A stretch of 64,000 nucleotides of DNA from Elmis aenea (taxonomy: Eukaryota > Arthropoda > Insecta > Coleoptera > Elmidae), in the NCBI GenBank assembly GCA_947652605.1, contig OX393579.1, positions 26,743,674 to 26,807,673 on the forward strand. Reading direction: 5' to 3'. A program made the position numbers and the translations under genes. Positions within the stretch are counted from its first letter, which is position 1; every line of letters starts with the position of its first letter. The notes below the pieces were generated by a model. It ran no database searches and was not told the origin of the DNA. It worked only from the letters and a program-made list of their open reading frames with translations. Below are positions 1 to 11,773 of this stretch, in pieces.

Positions 1-1
1 A

Positions 2-297
2 ATACAAGAAACACAGCTGGCATGGTTGGGTCACATTTAAAGAATGAAAGAAGAAAGGCTAACCAGGAAAGCCTATGAAGCAAGTCCACAGGGAAAAAAA
101 CAAAAGGGAAAGACCGAGAAAAAGCTGGCAAGACGAAGTTAAAAAAGCAGCAACGAATAGAAAATTCAAATGGAAAGACATAAAAAAGCTAGCGCAGGAA
201 AGGAAAACGTGGAAAAAAGTCAGCACAACACAAATCAACAGTCCTATACTTAACATTAGAAGAACTCACGACTAAATAGAATTAATAAAATAAAATA
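2..297 (+). mobile_element. 3' end of a non-LTR retrotransposon (LINE), broken ORF
   Basis: This is the C-terminal tail of a LINE reverse-transcriptase protein. The translation shows QLAWLGHI, then a KNKRERPRKSWQDEVKKA block and a WKDIKKLAQERKTWKK block, ending RRTHD and a stop at about 274. These match the tail of the better preserved copy at 39094-39594 almost residue for residue. An in-frame stop follows WLGHI, and a frame change in the A-rich stretch near 100-115 separates the two halves, so it is not functional. The 3' UTR is very short and A/T-rich, ending in an AATAAAATAAAAT-like tail. The element continues to the left of the window, so its 5' extent is unknown. The clade cannot be set from the tail alone. 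Confidence 0.85.
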
Positions 298-1319
298 TTA
301 TGTTTGTTTTAAATATTAAAGTACGTAAAAACTTGTTTGTTCTTACAGATAAACTTTATTGAAACCAAAACGGAATTTTTCCAATACTGCTTGAAAATGT
401 TCGTTAGGGCCATTTAAACTTTTTAATACTCAATCTGTCCTTATGATTTAATTAACGGATTTAATAATTTGTTAAATAAGATGCAATAAAAATAACATTT
501 TGAAAACGAAAATAAGTTATACTTTATTAAACATCCTCTTCGATTCAGTTGAACACAACAGAAAGTGACAAAAATTTTATCAAGTAAGTCAAGCTGTAAC
601 AACATTATGGAGAAATTGTAGCAAGCGACGCGACGGTCGGTCACTGATGAAATCAGTCAATTTTCATGGTGGCGTGTACTTGCCAGTTCTATAATCGAGA
701 ACAAGTGACGTAGGTCGTTTTACAGCAAGTGCTGTGCAACTGTCTACGTGTTTGAACTAGTAATGCCACCATGGCATCGCATGATGGATAGTAAATTCTA
801 ACTTGCAGACTAACGTGTTTCTCTATTTCAATTCGAGTTTCTGCTAGTCTCCATGGACGATAAAAAAGCGGACGTGCATTTGATATTGTGTCCATCACTT
901 AACAAAAGTGAAACGAAATGTCCCGGAACATACATTTCAAATGCATAAAAAAGTTTTTGAATGGTATAAGTTCCGTTGGTGTTTTGTCGTTACACTTCGC
1001 AAAATACAATATTTGTTCTAATAAAAAACATTATTTACAATGCACTATTGACGAATGGTTTACCACACAAGAATTGAGTTTAAATTTTTCTTCGGCAAGC
1101 GTTTTTTCTCTGCCGGCACATCTCTTTTGATTTTTACGTTATACTGCGATCATAGCAAGGTATAGGTAAGTCATATTTAAAGTAAAATTCATCAAATCAT
1201 CATCCATAATTATACAAGAATCAGATTTTTCAAAAAACAAATTAATCCTTTTGTTACGCCGGGGACTATAGTCGCCCTCCGCGAAACTCCAGATATTTAT
1301 TTTTAACTTGCGTATTTAA
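298..1319. other. No recognisable gene or repeat
   Basis: AT-rich sequence with only short chance open frames. The stretch at about 600-900 is less AT-rich than its surroundings, but no translation is recognisable. Confidence 0.5.
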
Positions 1320-1321
1320 TA

Positions 1322-1763
1322 TACCAGGTGATTCAGTTTGACTGTCGCATCCCTATAACTTTTTAATTATTGAAAATCACCCCAACAAACCTTATATTTT
1401 TGAAAACGGCGACAAATTCTCAATTAAGTGATGTGCATTGTTACCTCTACGATGACGTATGTCAAATCCGCGATAGGCAACTGTTTTTTTTTTTTTTTAA
1501 ACGCCATAGTATACATTTTTTTGTTGATTCGGATAGAGAATTTAATTCTGAATCCGACCATTTATTAAAAAAGTCTGCATACATAAGAAAATTTTCGAGA
1601 AAAATCAGTTCAAAGTGCATTCAAGTCATAGCAAACAGTCTATTTAACACAACAAAAAACGATCAAATCCTAAAAATTATACTATAGAGAATTTGTTGGG
1701 GTTATTAATTTTTAGTAATTAAAAAGATATAGGAGTGCGACAGTCAAACTGAATCACCCGGTA
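1322..1763. mobile_element. TIR MITE, 442 bp, TA target site
   Basis: The left end TACCAGGTGATTCAGTTTGA is matched in inverted orientation by the right end (TCAAACTGAATCACCCGGTA). Similarity continues for about 65 bp inward, to CCCCAACAAA. TA dinucleotides flank both ends (1320-1321 and 1764-1765), as expected for a Tc1/mariner-type element. No transposase is encoded, so it is non-autonomous. Confidence 0.85.
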
Positions 1764-2002
1764 TAGTCACATTACTTCTGTAAAATAAACTTTTTCAGTG
1801 CTCAAAACTACTATACTGTACATCGACAAACAGATTATAAATACGGTAAAATGTAAATTCACAGAATATGGCAGAATTTTTACACTGTACTGCTATCTCT
1901 ATTATTTATCGTACACAACAACCCTTTCGATTTTTAGTTTGCAATCCTGTTCATTTCAAAACAACTATTTTTGCGCTCTCTGTTTAACTATTACCTATTT
2001 AA

Positions 2003-2200
2003 AAATATATTTCGGCCGCCATGGGAGAGTGAGCACACCGGCGCGTCGCGCGTCGTCTTGTTCAGTGGAGATGTTTTAGCGAAGGCGGCGTTTCGTTCAG
2101 CGGCGTGTTTTAGCGCAGAGAGCGCCTCGTAGCGAAGACGTAGGGGATAGGACCGTAGTAGAGAACGGTTTAAAAAGTTGTTTTTGTGCGTTGTATAGAA
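2003..2200 (+). promoter_or_regulatory. CpG-dense block, possible promoter or 5' UTR (or TE 5' end)
   Basis: In a window that is otherwise AT-rich this block is packed with CpG (CGGCCGCC, CGGCGCGTCGCGCGTCGTC, GGCGGCG, GCGCCTCG). A TATTTAAAAATATA stretch lies just upstream, and an arthropod-initiator-like TCAGTG lies at 2062. Strand and role are inferred. The 5' end of a LINE is an equally possible source, because such ends are often CpG-rich too. No coding frame is recognised. Confidence 0.25.
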
Positions 2201-2673
2201 GTATCAAGCTGGTTTTCTGAACGCCTGTAACGTTTCTTTTTCCGAAAGATTGATATTAGATTGATTAGTAGTGCATTTTTAAGCTTATCCAACTCGGAAG
2301 TCCTTTTCTAGCCAATTCACCAGATGATCTTAGCTTTCAGTTTTTTATCGATTGTGCTTTTAGGACGACCACCGATCTAATTCCAGTATTACATGGGATT
2401 AAAGTAATATAGCAATAGTACCTTTTACTGTATTTCGTGACAGTTTTACCTTTCGAGCAATATCCGAACACAAATGTGGTTATTTTGCATGAAGAAACGC
2501 AAAATCGTTTTGAGCATTTTAATAAATGACGAGTGAATTTTATAACCTTAACCTTTTATAACCTTAACGGACAAACAATAATTATTTGACATTTATGAGA
2601 ATCAGTTAAAACTACTATATCTATAATAAAAACTTGAATTAGTTTGTCCACTTAGTTAAAAAGTCGTAGAGTA

Positions 2674-3582
2674 AAGTGCCCTAATATGGAATACTTTTTT
2701 GTTTTCGGCAATAATATTCAAATTTATTCAACAAAATTTTGCAAAAAAAAATTAAAAGGAATTTGCTATGAATAAGCAACACATTATTCGAATTCTGGTA
2801 CGATATTACTGTAGATATTTCTTAAATAGCTATTTTTTTTACCTGTTATTACTATTTCATATTAAGCTCCCGGGGAACCTAATATGGAATGCTAGGGGTT
2901 CTTAATATGGAATATAGAATTATGTAGGAAATATACATTTAAAAAAACAACTGCTCATAGATTAATCTTTTATTTCTTTTTGATTTACGTTATTACTTAA
3001 ACCAAACCAAAACTCTGTTATTTATGTAAATTAAATTATAATTTAAGTTTCATTCGAACTAATGTTGATAATTTATTTATTTGTTACAGGTAGGACAATA
3101 GAATTGTTTTCTTTTGTTGAGTATTTTGCATTTTTTTCGTTTGCCCATTTCTGACACTTTTGACACTGGAACCATATTCCTGTACTTATTGACCATAATC
3201 ATATTCATTATAAGGCACCTCTATGTATTCCATATTAGGTATCAATGTGACATTTTCAAAATCGGTATATGTAAAACATGAAATGGCCCCAATCAAAATT
3301 TTGGTCTATTTAATTGAAATGTAAAGGCTCATGCTAAAATAAACATGCAATAAAATATTTTACATCATTTACCCTAGCGAATAATATTTTGCACTGAAAG
3401 ATTTAGCCTAAAAACTGTTGAAACTGTAATGTAATCTAGTGAATATTTTTTAACTATTTTACATTTGGGAATGTGTGATCAATGTACAAATAGGTACATA
3501 TACTTTTCAAGAGATATCGCTTATTCATTGTCATAAAACTGATGTATTCCATAATAAGTAACTGTTCCATATTAGGGCACTT
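2674..3582. mobile_element. TIR element, 909 bp, TA target site, repeated TAATATGGAAT motif
   Basis: The left end AAGTGCCCTAATATGGAA pairs with the right end TTCCATATTAGGGCACTT, flanked by TA on both sides (2672-2673, 3583-3584). The motif TAATATGGAAT recurs inside in direct (near 2879, 2901) and inverted (near 3226, 3543) orientation, so the sub-terminal regions carry extra copies of the terminus. No protein is recognisable. Confidence 0.85.
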
Positions 3583-3585
3583 TAC

Positions 3586-5595
3586 TTTACTAAAACGTGG
3601 TGTTTTTGAACATGAATTATGAATAATCAGCCTATTTCGTGGGTATATTACGTAAAACTAGGTATTGAGTGGGTTATTGATTATATTAAAAGTTATTTTT
3701 AACCATATCATGTTGTTGACAATTTGTGATAAGCTCTGTTTGACGTGCACATATTATAAATTTCCTTAAAATTGGTGTGGTGATAAAGGGCATCGGACCC
3801 AAAGAACACTTACATTCTTTGGGTTGCTACAAGAAGTTTGTAATCTTCATTAATCATAGCTATGAAAGCTCATTTTGTACGTGTTTTATGTGTAAATGGA
3901 CGCCCTGCGAAACCATTGTAATCCGGTGCTGCCGAAAATGTTTTGAATATAATAAAATAAGGAAGAGAAAAAATGTCTATAGTCTCATATGACATTCTAA
4001 AATGCGAATTCCGGGAATATTCGTGAATGTAAGTATTTCCACTTCCGTTTCCCGCTTCCGTTGTGTATCATCTTGCGGAGTGGTATTGTCTACGCCTTTT
4101 GCAATCGATTCCGTACCCCCTTTGTGCCCATAATACAAACTCTTCTATTCACGATAGCACTCCATCAGTTACACATAACGCCATTGATTGATGCCATTGT
4201 AGCATTGCGAGCAACGCCTGCTTCGATTCGGATAGCCACGCTACCGACAAAGCTTTGCCGCTTAGTTCTATGCATTGTTTTTGTCAACGAGTTCAGGAAT
4301 TACATGTATGATGTTACCACGTTTATTATTATCAGAAATTCTATTATAGCTAATTACACAAAGCCAAGCAATTACCGTTGCGAACAACGTGTGAATAGCT
4401 TTAACCCCATGTAAAATAGTACATATCATACATATAGACGTGGAAGTTTATACGACTCTTTGTTCAATTGTACCAATAATTATGTGTGTAATAAACGTAT
4501 ATTAATCCGCAAAAGCAGTCATATATTATAGTTAAACCATTATTTCTGTAATTTATTTCAAATGAGTTTAACTGACCGATATCAATTATTTAATTGCGAC
4601 ATAAGCTAAGGCTAATTGTTAGTTGCCAATATTTTAACAATCTACCTTTAATTATCACAATCTGTGTTGCCAATATTTAACTTAAGTTAAGTATATTTAA
4701 GCGGTTAACTTCCACCGGACAAGCGTATCCTTCATGTTAATAAAAAGTCACAACAATTTACCCATTATTCATACAAAGTAGATTGTAATTTAATCATAAC
4801 AAACTGTAATTGTTTTTAAACATCACAATAAATAAGTAGCAAAATTGGTTCACTTGATCAGCTCTAATATTTTTATTAATTACATAATATATTATGATTG
4901 CGTTATTTGAGCGGTTTATATAAAAGATGTTTTAATTAAAAATCGTTTATCTTTATAGACAAATAAAAGGGAAGCTATTAACCAATATGCAGGAGCCTCA
5001 ATTATTGTTTAGTAATTTTACAAAAGTATTTTTTTAACATAAATCTTAAAATATTATAAATTATTTAATGTAGACTTTATATTCGACATGTGAAAAAATC
5101 AATGATATAAAGTAAAATCTTTCTTATTATTTAACTTACTTGCAGGCAACATAATATTAAGATTTTCTTAGAAAGTTACACTTTATTATAGGTACACTGA
5201 TTATTGTAATATTGACAGAAAATCTCCCGCAGATATTTTGTTTAAAATCTTTAAAAATACCTGATTTACATTTACAAATTTAACGCGATGTATGTTATTG
5301 TAAAATATTTTTAGCCATCTCAATCTCCATCTCCAATTTTATGAATTATAAAACATCCGAAAATTTCTATTATAATAAAACTCAAGTTTTGATTCGTTTT
5401 TCTCCCTACTGCTGGGGGAACAAAACTTGTTCCAAGTTCTGCTTTTCCGGATAAACCATATGTCAAAATTATTGATTAACTTTTCGTGTGCTCCCTAATA
5501 AATTTGTCATATTCTAGATTTAGAATAATTTTGCTTGTAAAAACTTTTGTTGAGGTCACAAAGGAGTCGCAAATTTCAAAAATGTAATTATAAGT
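3586..5595. other. No recognisable gene; a slightly GC-richer stretch at 4030-4420
   Basis: The interval is mostly AT-rich. Around 4030-4420 base composition rises and the plus strand is open for about 117 codons. I translated both strands and recognise no family. The minus-strand frames carry several stops. It could be a decayed element or an unrecognised exon. Confidence 0.4.
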
Positions 5596-5597
5596 TA

Positions 5598-6358
5598 CAC
5601 AGGGTGTCCAGTTTAAAATGAAGTACATGGCTATCTCGGAAACCGTTGGAAATACAAAATCGGTTAAATGGGGAAAAAGTTGCGCAATTACATGCGTAAC
5701 AATAATCCATTTTTTCTAACAACTGTCAAATGGTACATATTTTTCTGTAGTGCAAACAAGTTAGTGATTTTCAAGTTTTCAATGGATCGTTTTTCAAATA
5801 AGCATAAATATAAAATGTTGTTTGCACTACAGAAAAATATGTATCATTTGACAGTTGTTAGAAACAGTCGTCGCAATTGTTTAATCACGACACCAAGGCC
5901 TACTGTGGTGAAACCTTAATTTTGTAGATTTTCATATTTTTCCTAGGTTAGACATACCGGTGCTTTACATGGTTGAAAAGCATTTGTTATGGAGATTTGA
6001 AAAATGCAAAAATCCAATATGGCGTCCATAAGAAAAACAAAAGTTGGGTAACACCGCGAGAAACATAGTAGGCCTAGAATGTTTTTAATGTCATTTTTAA
6101 AATCCTTATTGGTTACTACCCCGATCCTGAAAATTTGGCACAAAAATCTTTCCAAATAAAGGTAATATGAAGGTTTTAAGAAAATGTACATTTTTCGTTT
6201 TTATGGTGGTACTACGTAACAGGATGAATTATTAAAAATGTAAAACTGGATTATTGTTACGCATGTAATTGCGCAACTTTTTCCCCATTTAACCGATTTT
6301 GTATTTCCAACAGTTTCTGAGATACCCATGTACTTCATTTTAAACTGGACACCCTGTA
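5598..6358. mobile_element. TIR MITE, 761 bp, CAGGGTGTCC ends, TA target site
   Basis: The ends CACAGGGTGTCCAGTTTAAA and TTTAAACTGGACACCCTGTA are inverted copies. Homology between the arms extends for about 105 bp, through a GGGGAAAAAGTTGCGCAATT block. The flanking TA on each side (5596-5597, 6359-6360) fits a Tc1/mariner-type element. The interior carries no recognisable transposase but holds a second, independent inverted repeat. Confidence 0.9.
5714..5863. repeat. Inner inverted repeat inside the 5598 MITE
   Basis: Arms 5714-5757 and 5820-5863 are near-perfect inverted copies (TTCTAACAACTGTCAAATGG against CCATTTGACAGTTGTTAGAA, differing by a T/C at one site). They enclose a loop of about 62 nt. 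Together with the outer TIRs this makes a hairpin within a hairpin. Confidence 0.85.
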
Positions 6359-6360
6359 TA

Positions 6361-8554
6361 CCTATTGTTGTTTTAAATCGATGTTTGGCTTAGAGACAAA
6401 TGACAAAAAAACTTCATGTATATTTTTGCAATAAACTCAGAAATGAATGAATTAGGAATTATTTATTTTTGTTTATTTATTAAAATTGGACGTAATGTAA
6501 CGATCTTTACCAGCAAATTTTGTCAATTGGGAACCCTAACTACGATGAACAGAAACTGCAAAATTGAAACAAAAAAGTTAACTACAAAACGTCTTGAGAG
6601 TCTGTAATTCTAGTTCCAACCAGTTATACTATTTATTACAAGAACAAGATAGTAGTAGTTTGTAGAACTTTACTCTAAAATTAAACCATTTTCATTTAAA
6701 ATGGTTTCTGGGTCAGTAACTCCCAAGTTGTATATCCGTGCAGTTGAAATACAGTCGCCGGTGTGTGGTTTGATATTATGTTATTTTGGTAAATTTGTTT
6801 ATTCGTATAATATCGATGTTTCAAAACAAAACGTTAAGATTTTATTGGTCGAATTAAGGCAAGAATGATATCGACTCGGAAAACATTCGTAGCAGTAAAA
6901 CACTTATCTAGATTAATTGTCTGGAAAACTTGCGACTTACTTCAAGATTACAGTCCTGGACGAATGGCGCCTGATTAAAACTAAAGCGTCTGAATTAGAC
7001 TTTTTTTAAATCTTTGCTCTTAAGGTATTACTCGGGAATCCTTAATGAATAGCCTTTTACTGACAGCTTTGGTTTTGTTTGTCTTATGCACGTTGTGCTA
7101 AAGACATAATAATGCGACTTGCTGTGATCATTTGTCTGTAAAGTATTTTAACCGTGCAAGTTACTGAAACGTAGCGAGTTTGTGGGAAACAGGCAGGAGT
7201 AGCGGTATTTCACAAAACTTTGACACTTCAGGTGAAAAGACCGCACGACCGCAACGCTAAAGCGCTGATTTCAAACGTTTTAACTTTAACGAAAATCATT
7301 GCAAAGGGAAAACTTTTACGAATACCACAAAGAGAAACAGAACATTATGGCATCGAAATGAATGGATCTGGAGTTTTTTGTCCCACTTCCTATTACACCT
7401 TACTACTTTCAGTTCGCGAATTTTATGTATCCGTCAGTTTATATTTAGAGCCAAATTGTGTTTAAATAAATTTAAGACACGGTTGTAATTCATCCAGTGA
7501 CGCCTTAATAAAATGAATTCTCGTTCTTGTAATGAACCTAATTCAACGTCAAGGGAACGCTTCAGTTAATTTGACGAGTTTTGAAGCTACCGAACAATCG
7601 ATCTAATTTAAAAAGTAGCGCTCGAATATCTTTATTAAACATAAACTTATAAAACTTTTTCCGAATTGAGTAATTTGGCTTGCAAATTCAGTAAACGTGT
7701 TCGCGCCACTTCTATGCGTGAGTGGTTACTAGGGGAGTTTTAGCGGGGCATGGAATGGGCCACGGATGGGGACCTGATAGCAAACGATGAACACATGCGA
7801 CAAAGTGGAGAGCGATTTTTATCGTTTACAAAATGACGCTTCATGTCACGTACGTACTATGAATGGCTTAATGCAACGACATGGTTGTTCTTTATTTACA
7901 AGTGTACCATCTAAATATACTTATCACATGTTACAAGTGCAGTTTTTTCACATTTTGATATTAGATATTATTTACTTATACTAACATGTATCAAAAAAAC
8001 ACATTCCTTGTACATATGTATAAACGTTAAAGATATCGAGATAAAAATTTACAAAGCCCAAAAATTAAGCAATGTGTTCGTACTAATAAATATATTTTTT
8101 CATAACGCCAATTTAATATGGCTTTTATTTGCTAATTGAATTCATACCAAATAACAGCAAAACGTTGTAAGATAACGGCGATTCCAAATGCTTTCGTTAT
8201 TCGGTTGTGTTTACCTTACGAATTTAAATTCAGCACGAAGAGCTATGGATGTTTTTTGGAAAATGTGTGCAGTGTTAGAAAATATGCGGTGAGCAAATGT
8301 ACCTACAATGCAAAAGAGTTTTAGAAAGTTTAAATCGGTAAAAGGTTCTTTGTATAGCAGTATTACGCAAACGCTTTGATTATGTATAATTGAAAACATT
8401 GGTTGGGCTTGGGCCTGATTTTCATTGTGTCCATTAGTTGTTTACACAAACGTTAATAATAAACGCAGAAATCATTCGAAACTATACCGACGTGATTATA
8501 AAAAACTGGTACCGCTAGTCAGTTCACAATATTCGTATAATGCTCGAATGAAAA
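6361..8554. other. No recognisable gene or repeat
   Basis: Unique-looking AT-rich DNA. The open frames here (for example 7220-7465 and 7787-7984) show no motif, no signal peptide and no homology that I recognise. No TIR pair was found. Confidence 0.5.
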
Positions 8555-8562
8555 GTTTTGAC

Positions 8563-9118
8563 CAGGGGTTTGGAGCAGTCCAATTTTTTAGTTGCTCCGC
8601 TCCAGCTCCGCTCCGGCATCAAGATGCCTGCTCCAGCTCCGCTCCCGCTCCGCTCCGCGCTCCAAATATTAATAAAATAAGTTTTTTATTTAAAAAGTTG
8701 TTTTTAAAAACAAAGCTAAAATTTTATGAGATATGTGGAAATGGACCAAAAATTACAATATTTGACCCGAAGAAACAAGTGAAGTTAAATAAATGAACAA
8801 ATAATTGATCTTCAGTTAAAAAAGTTAAAAAAGAAAAAAAAGTTCTTTAAAATTTTTCAAAATTCAAATACAAAATAATGAAAATTAATATTCAGAAAAG
8901 TTACATTACAATAATTTTACTTCAAAATCAAATTTAGTTTATTTATAATTTTATTAAATACTATAGGTACCCATGAGAATAATTCAAAAAAAAAAAATTG
9001 TAAAGTGGAGCAGTGGAGCAATCAAAATTCTTTGCTCTGGGCTCCACTCCCACTCCGGGCAAAAACCCATTGCTCCACTGCTCCGCGCTCCAGCTCCGCG
9101 CTCCGCTCCAAACCCCTG
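8563..9118. mobile_element. Non-autonomous hAT element with CTCCGCTCC-rich ends
   Basis: The ends CAGGGGTTTGGAGC and GCTCCAAACCCCTG are inverted copies. The 8-bp GTTTTGAC occurs exactly on both sides (8555-8562 and 9119-9126), the target-site size of hAT transposons. Both sub-terminal regions, about 100 bp each, are full of CTCCGCTCC and GGAGC repeats, while the core is A/T-rich. The clean duplication suggests a fairly recent insertion. No transposase is encoded. Confidence 0.95.
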
Positions 9119-9462
9119 GTTTTGACAGCTTTTCAACTAGACGTTCTAATTAAGTAGGTAAAGTAAATCAAATAATTTTTTACAGTAGTTGTCATAGATG
9201 TGAAATAAAAATTGTTTGCCCATTAAACGTCACAGGTTTTGAAGTGCAATCACTGCATATTAAAACCCGTACAACTCCTTTGTCGGCGCCGCTGTCGGTT
9301 GACAGCAAAACTTGCGCATTTCCAAGGTTTTATGTTTATTTACTCATAATTACATTGCTTTTATATTCGTGTAAGACACAATAATTATTTAATTGTTGAC
9401 ATCCACCCACGCGCATAAAAAATGAAGTCGAAAGAGTTAAAGTGCGAAAAGAAATTTTGTAT

Positions 9463-9512
9463 GTTATACAAAATAACGAATTTTGTTCGTTATACAAAAT
9501 AACGAATTTTGT
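9463..9512. repeat. Two-unit tandem repeat, 26-bp spacing
   Basis: The 24-bp unit beginning GTTATACAAAATAACG occurs at 9463 and 9489. The unit is itself partly palindromic. Confidence 0.8.
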
Positions 9513-9704
9513 ACTCGGATATTGCTCAAAAGGTAAAAAATTCATGAAATACAATAAAACTACTCGATTTGTTTAATGCCATACAATAGAAAAAAAGGTT
9601 CGAAGTGGTCGTTTTAAAGAAATAATCGGTAAATAAACTGCAAACAAAGGTTATTAGGTGCTCTGACAAGTAACAGCGCACTTTCAAACAAGATACGGCT
9701 AAAA

Positions 9705-10003
9705 ATGCTAATGACCACGACATTAAAAAACAAAAAGTATGCAAAGCCAACAGCAAATCAGCTCAAAACTACTATTCGACGCTCAAACATAATTTACAAT
9801 TTTTGGTTTCGATACAACCCGATTTCTGCATTCTTGTGGATGATAAATCTTATGTACAGTATTGCTTTGTTTACTTTAGTGATATCCCAGTATTACAGCT
9901 AAAGAAACAAATGATTTTTCCATATCAATTTTTATTACGCTCCCCTCGAAATCCAATTGTTTTTAAATCTGTTTCATTTCACACTGGTTGCTTCAATAAA
10001 TAG
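9705..10003 (+). pseudogene. Fossil fragment of a Tc1/mariner-like DDE transposase
   Basis: Two plus-strand frames together resemble the middle of an IS630/Tc1/mariner transposase. The first (about 9738-9800) reads AKPTANQLKTTIRRSNIIYN, like the linker before the catalytic core. The second (about 9815-9865) reads DFCILVDDKSYVQ, resembling the first catalytic block usually written as a hydrophobic run followed by DDE-x-Y. A frameshift near 9800-9815 separates them. Downstream the frame stays open for some 45 codons but similarity fades. I saw no matching terminal repeats, so the element's borders are unknown. The call rests on pattern recognition of one motif. Confidence 0.4.
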
Positions 10004-10592
10004 TTTCCCTTTCATTTCCACGCGCCCCCTTTAAATATTTGGCGCACTTCACAGCTTGAGAATCACTATGCAAAGGCAACTGTTTAACTCATAACATTGT
10101 TTGCGTCCAAAAAGATGTTTATCCGCCTAAACACTCCAGAACTTTAACCCATAAATGATAGTGAAATATTATCAATAAAATACTGCGTAACTAAAATAAA
10201 CGACAAAAAAAAGGCTATAAAATGTAAATATTCGGAAGCAACAAATTATAAGTAGATATGCTAAACCTTATGCGCAGTGTTAAACCAAAGGTTAGCGTCA
10301 TTCCAAAAGTCGGCAACAAATTGAATAGTTTTTTACTATCGACTTCTCAGGAAATTTTATTCTTAATAAAAGTTGATGCATGATCTAAAACCAATTTTAA
10401 GATGAAAAACATTTACTAAAAATTCATATCAGTCTAGTTTTTAGCGCTCTTAGATATTTTCGCAAAAGTAGAGTACCTACCCCTATTTTAAGACGTACAA
10501 AAAAAATTCATAAAATGTACTTTACTCTTGCGTATATTTCTAAAACCACTAAAATTTTGTGTCATATTAAGTTTTATTCAACATTTTTTCAT
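10004..10592. other. No recognisable gene or repeat
   Basis: AT-rich, with no convincing open frame or inverted repeat. Confidence 0.5.
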
Positions 10593-11229
10593 CTTTAAAT
10601 CAGGGCTCAAAACAGAAAAAAAATTTGGTTAACGGTTAACCGAAATCGAGAACTATATTTTTATAACGGTTTTTGTTGAAAACCCGGTTTTATTCGCAAA
10701 AAACCGGTTTAGTGTAAAAAACCGATTTAACCCTTAAATGCATAGTGTTGCCGATTAGCAACATATATTATTATATTACGTAAAAACCATAAAAAATATT
10801 TTGTCACAATTCTACTTTTTGTTGACGATTCACAACACTTCTTGTAATGCATATGTTAAGAAACAATTTCATAAAGGGCGATAGTTTTTGAAAATTTATC
10901 ATCAAAACATAACCCAATTTTTTTGTTTTTTTATAATTTTTAAGATTTAGAATTTTTGTTTTTAAATTAAAAAATATTTTAACATAGAAAAAACACAGAT
11001 CAAAGTTAAGTTTATCGAATTATAATGCAATATTGTACCTCCGTTCATAGCAGTAGTATAAAAATTGTGTTGCCAATTTTACATTTTTTACAAATTTGGC
11101 GTTGTATAATTTTCTTGTTATTTACATAAAAAAACATTTTATAGTGACATGTAATTACAAAATAAAATGGAATTAACAATAAATTGTGAAAAATGTGGTG
11201 CGGCTCTATGTTATAACAAAATAATTTGC

Positions 11230-11465
11230 ACCTAAAATAAAAGTTGCCGTTTTGCACACTGTTGCACTTCGGCAACATACTTTGCTTATCGTTTTGCACA
11301 AATGTTGCTCTTCGGTAACATATTTTATTTATTGTTTTGTACAAAGTTGCCCATCAACAACACATTTTATTCATCGTTGTGCACAAATGTTGCTCTTCGG
11401 CAATATTTTTAGTTATTGTTTGGCGCAATGTTGCTCTTCGGCAAGAATTTTTGTTTTTCATTTAA
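11230..11465. repeat. Minisatellite of five units, 42-43 bp period
   Basis: The motif GTTGCTCTTCGGCAAC or a variant recurs at 11261, 11303, 11346, 11389 and 11430, each followed by an A/T-rich spacer and TTGCACAAAT. Each unit carries a small GTTGC...GCAAC hairpin. The copies differ by several bases, so the array is not very young. It lies inside the hAT element at 10601-12158. Confidence 0.85.
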
Positions 11466-11545
11466 AACAGTTAAAAAATTGTGAATGATTTTTTTAACTA
11501 TTTTTCCCACATTCTCTACAATAAAATATAGGGGAAGGTCGCTGA

Positions 11546-11773
11546 AGGTCGCCGGGATTGGACCGGTTCCTCAATTGGACCGACCACGTCAATTTTGGCA
11601 GTTTATTGACGTTTATCGTAGAATTCTACTTTATTAAAAAGAACACGTGCACGGCTCAAGCTAGGCATATGCAATTTCATACGTCAACTCGTACACCAAG
11701 GTACTTGTTTCCGTCAATAAACTGCCAAAATTGACGTGGTCCAATTGAGGAACCGGTCCAATCCCGGCGACCT
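11546..11773. mobile_element. Nested palindromic TIR element
   Basis: The left arm (11546-11611) AGGTCGCCGGGATTGGACCG... is repeated in inverted orientation at 11711-11773, with only a 4-bp GACC insertion distinguishing the arms over about 62 bp. The loop is about 100 bp. It sits inside the hAT element and interrupts its AACCGGTT-rich interior, so it inserted later or was captured. The target duplication is not clear. An AGGTCGC copy at 11536 just outside the left arm blurs that border. Confidence 0.85.

Noticed and set aside
1155..1180. A splice site at TATAG|GTAAGT
   Set aside because: There is no pyrimidine tract before the AG and no open frame either side.
4061..4414. A 117-codon ORF with possible transposase flavour
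   Set aside because: Translations in all frames were checked and none shows a motif; the minus strand has several stops. Left as unannotated sequence.
8425..8796. A 123-codon proline- and serine-rich ORF
   Set aside because: The low-complexity part is the CTCCGCTCC array of the hAT element at 8563, and the frame crosses the element border.
11260..11450. A CRISPR-like array
   Set aside because: Spacing is regular but the whole unit is repeated with drift, spacers are not unique, and the setting is eukaryotic transposon DNA.
11252..11488. A 78-codon cysteine-rich protein on the plus strand
   Set aside because: The frame runs through a 42-43 bp minisatellite with mixed unit lengths; the cysteines come from the repeat unit and the frame is not kept between units.
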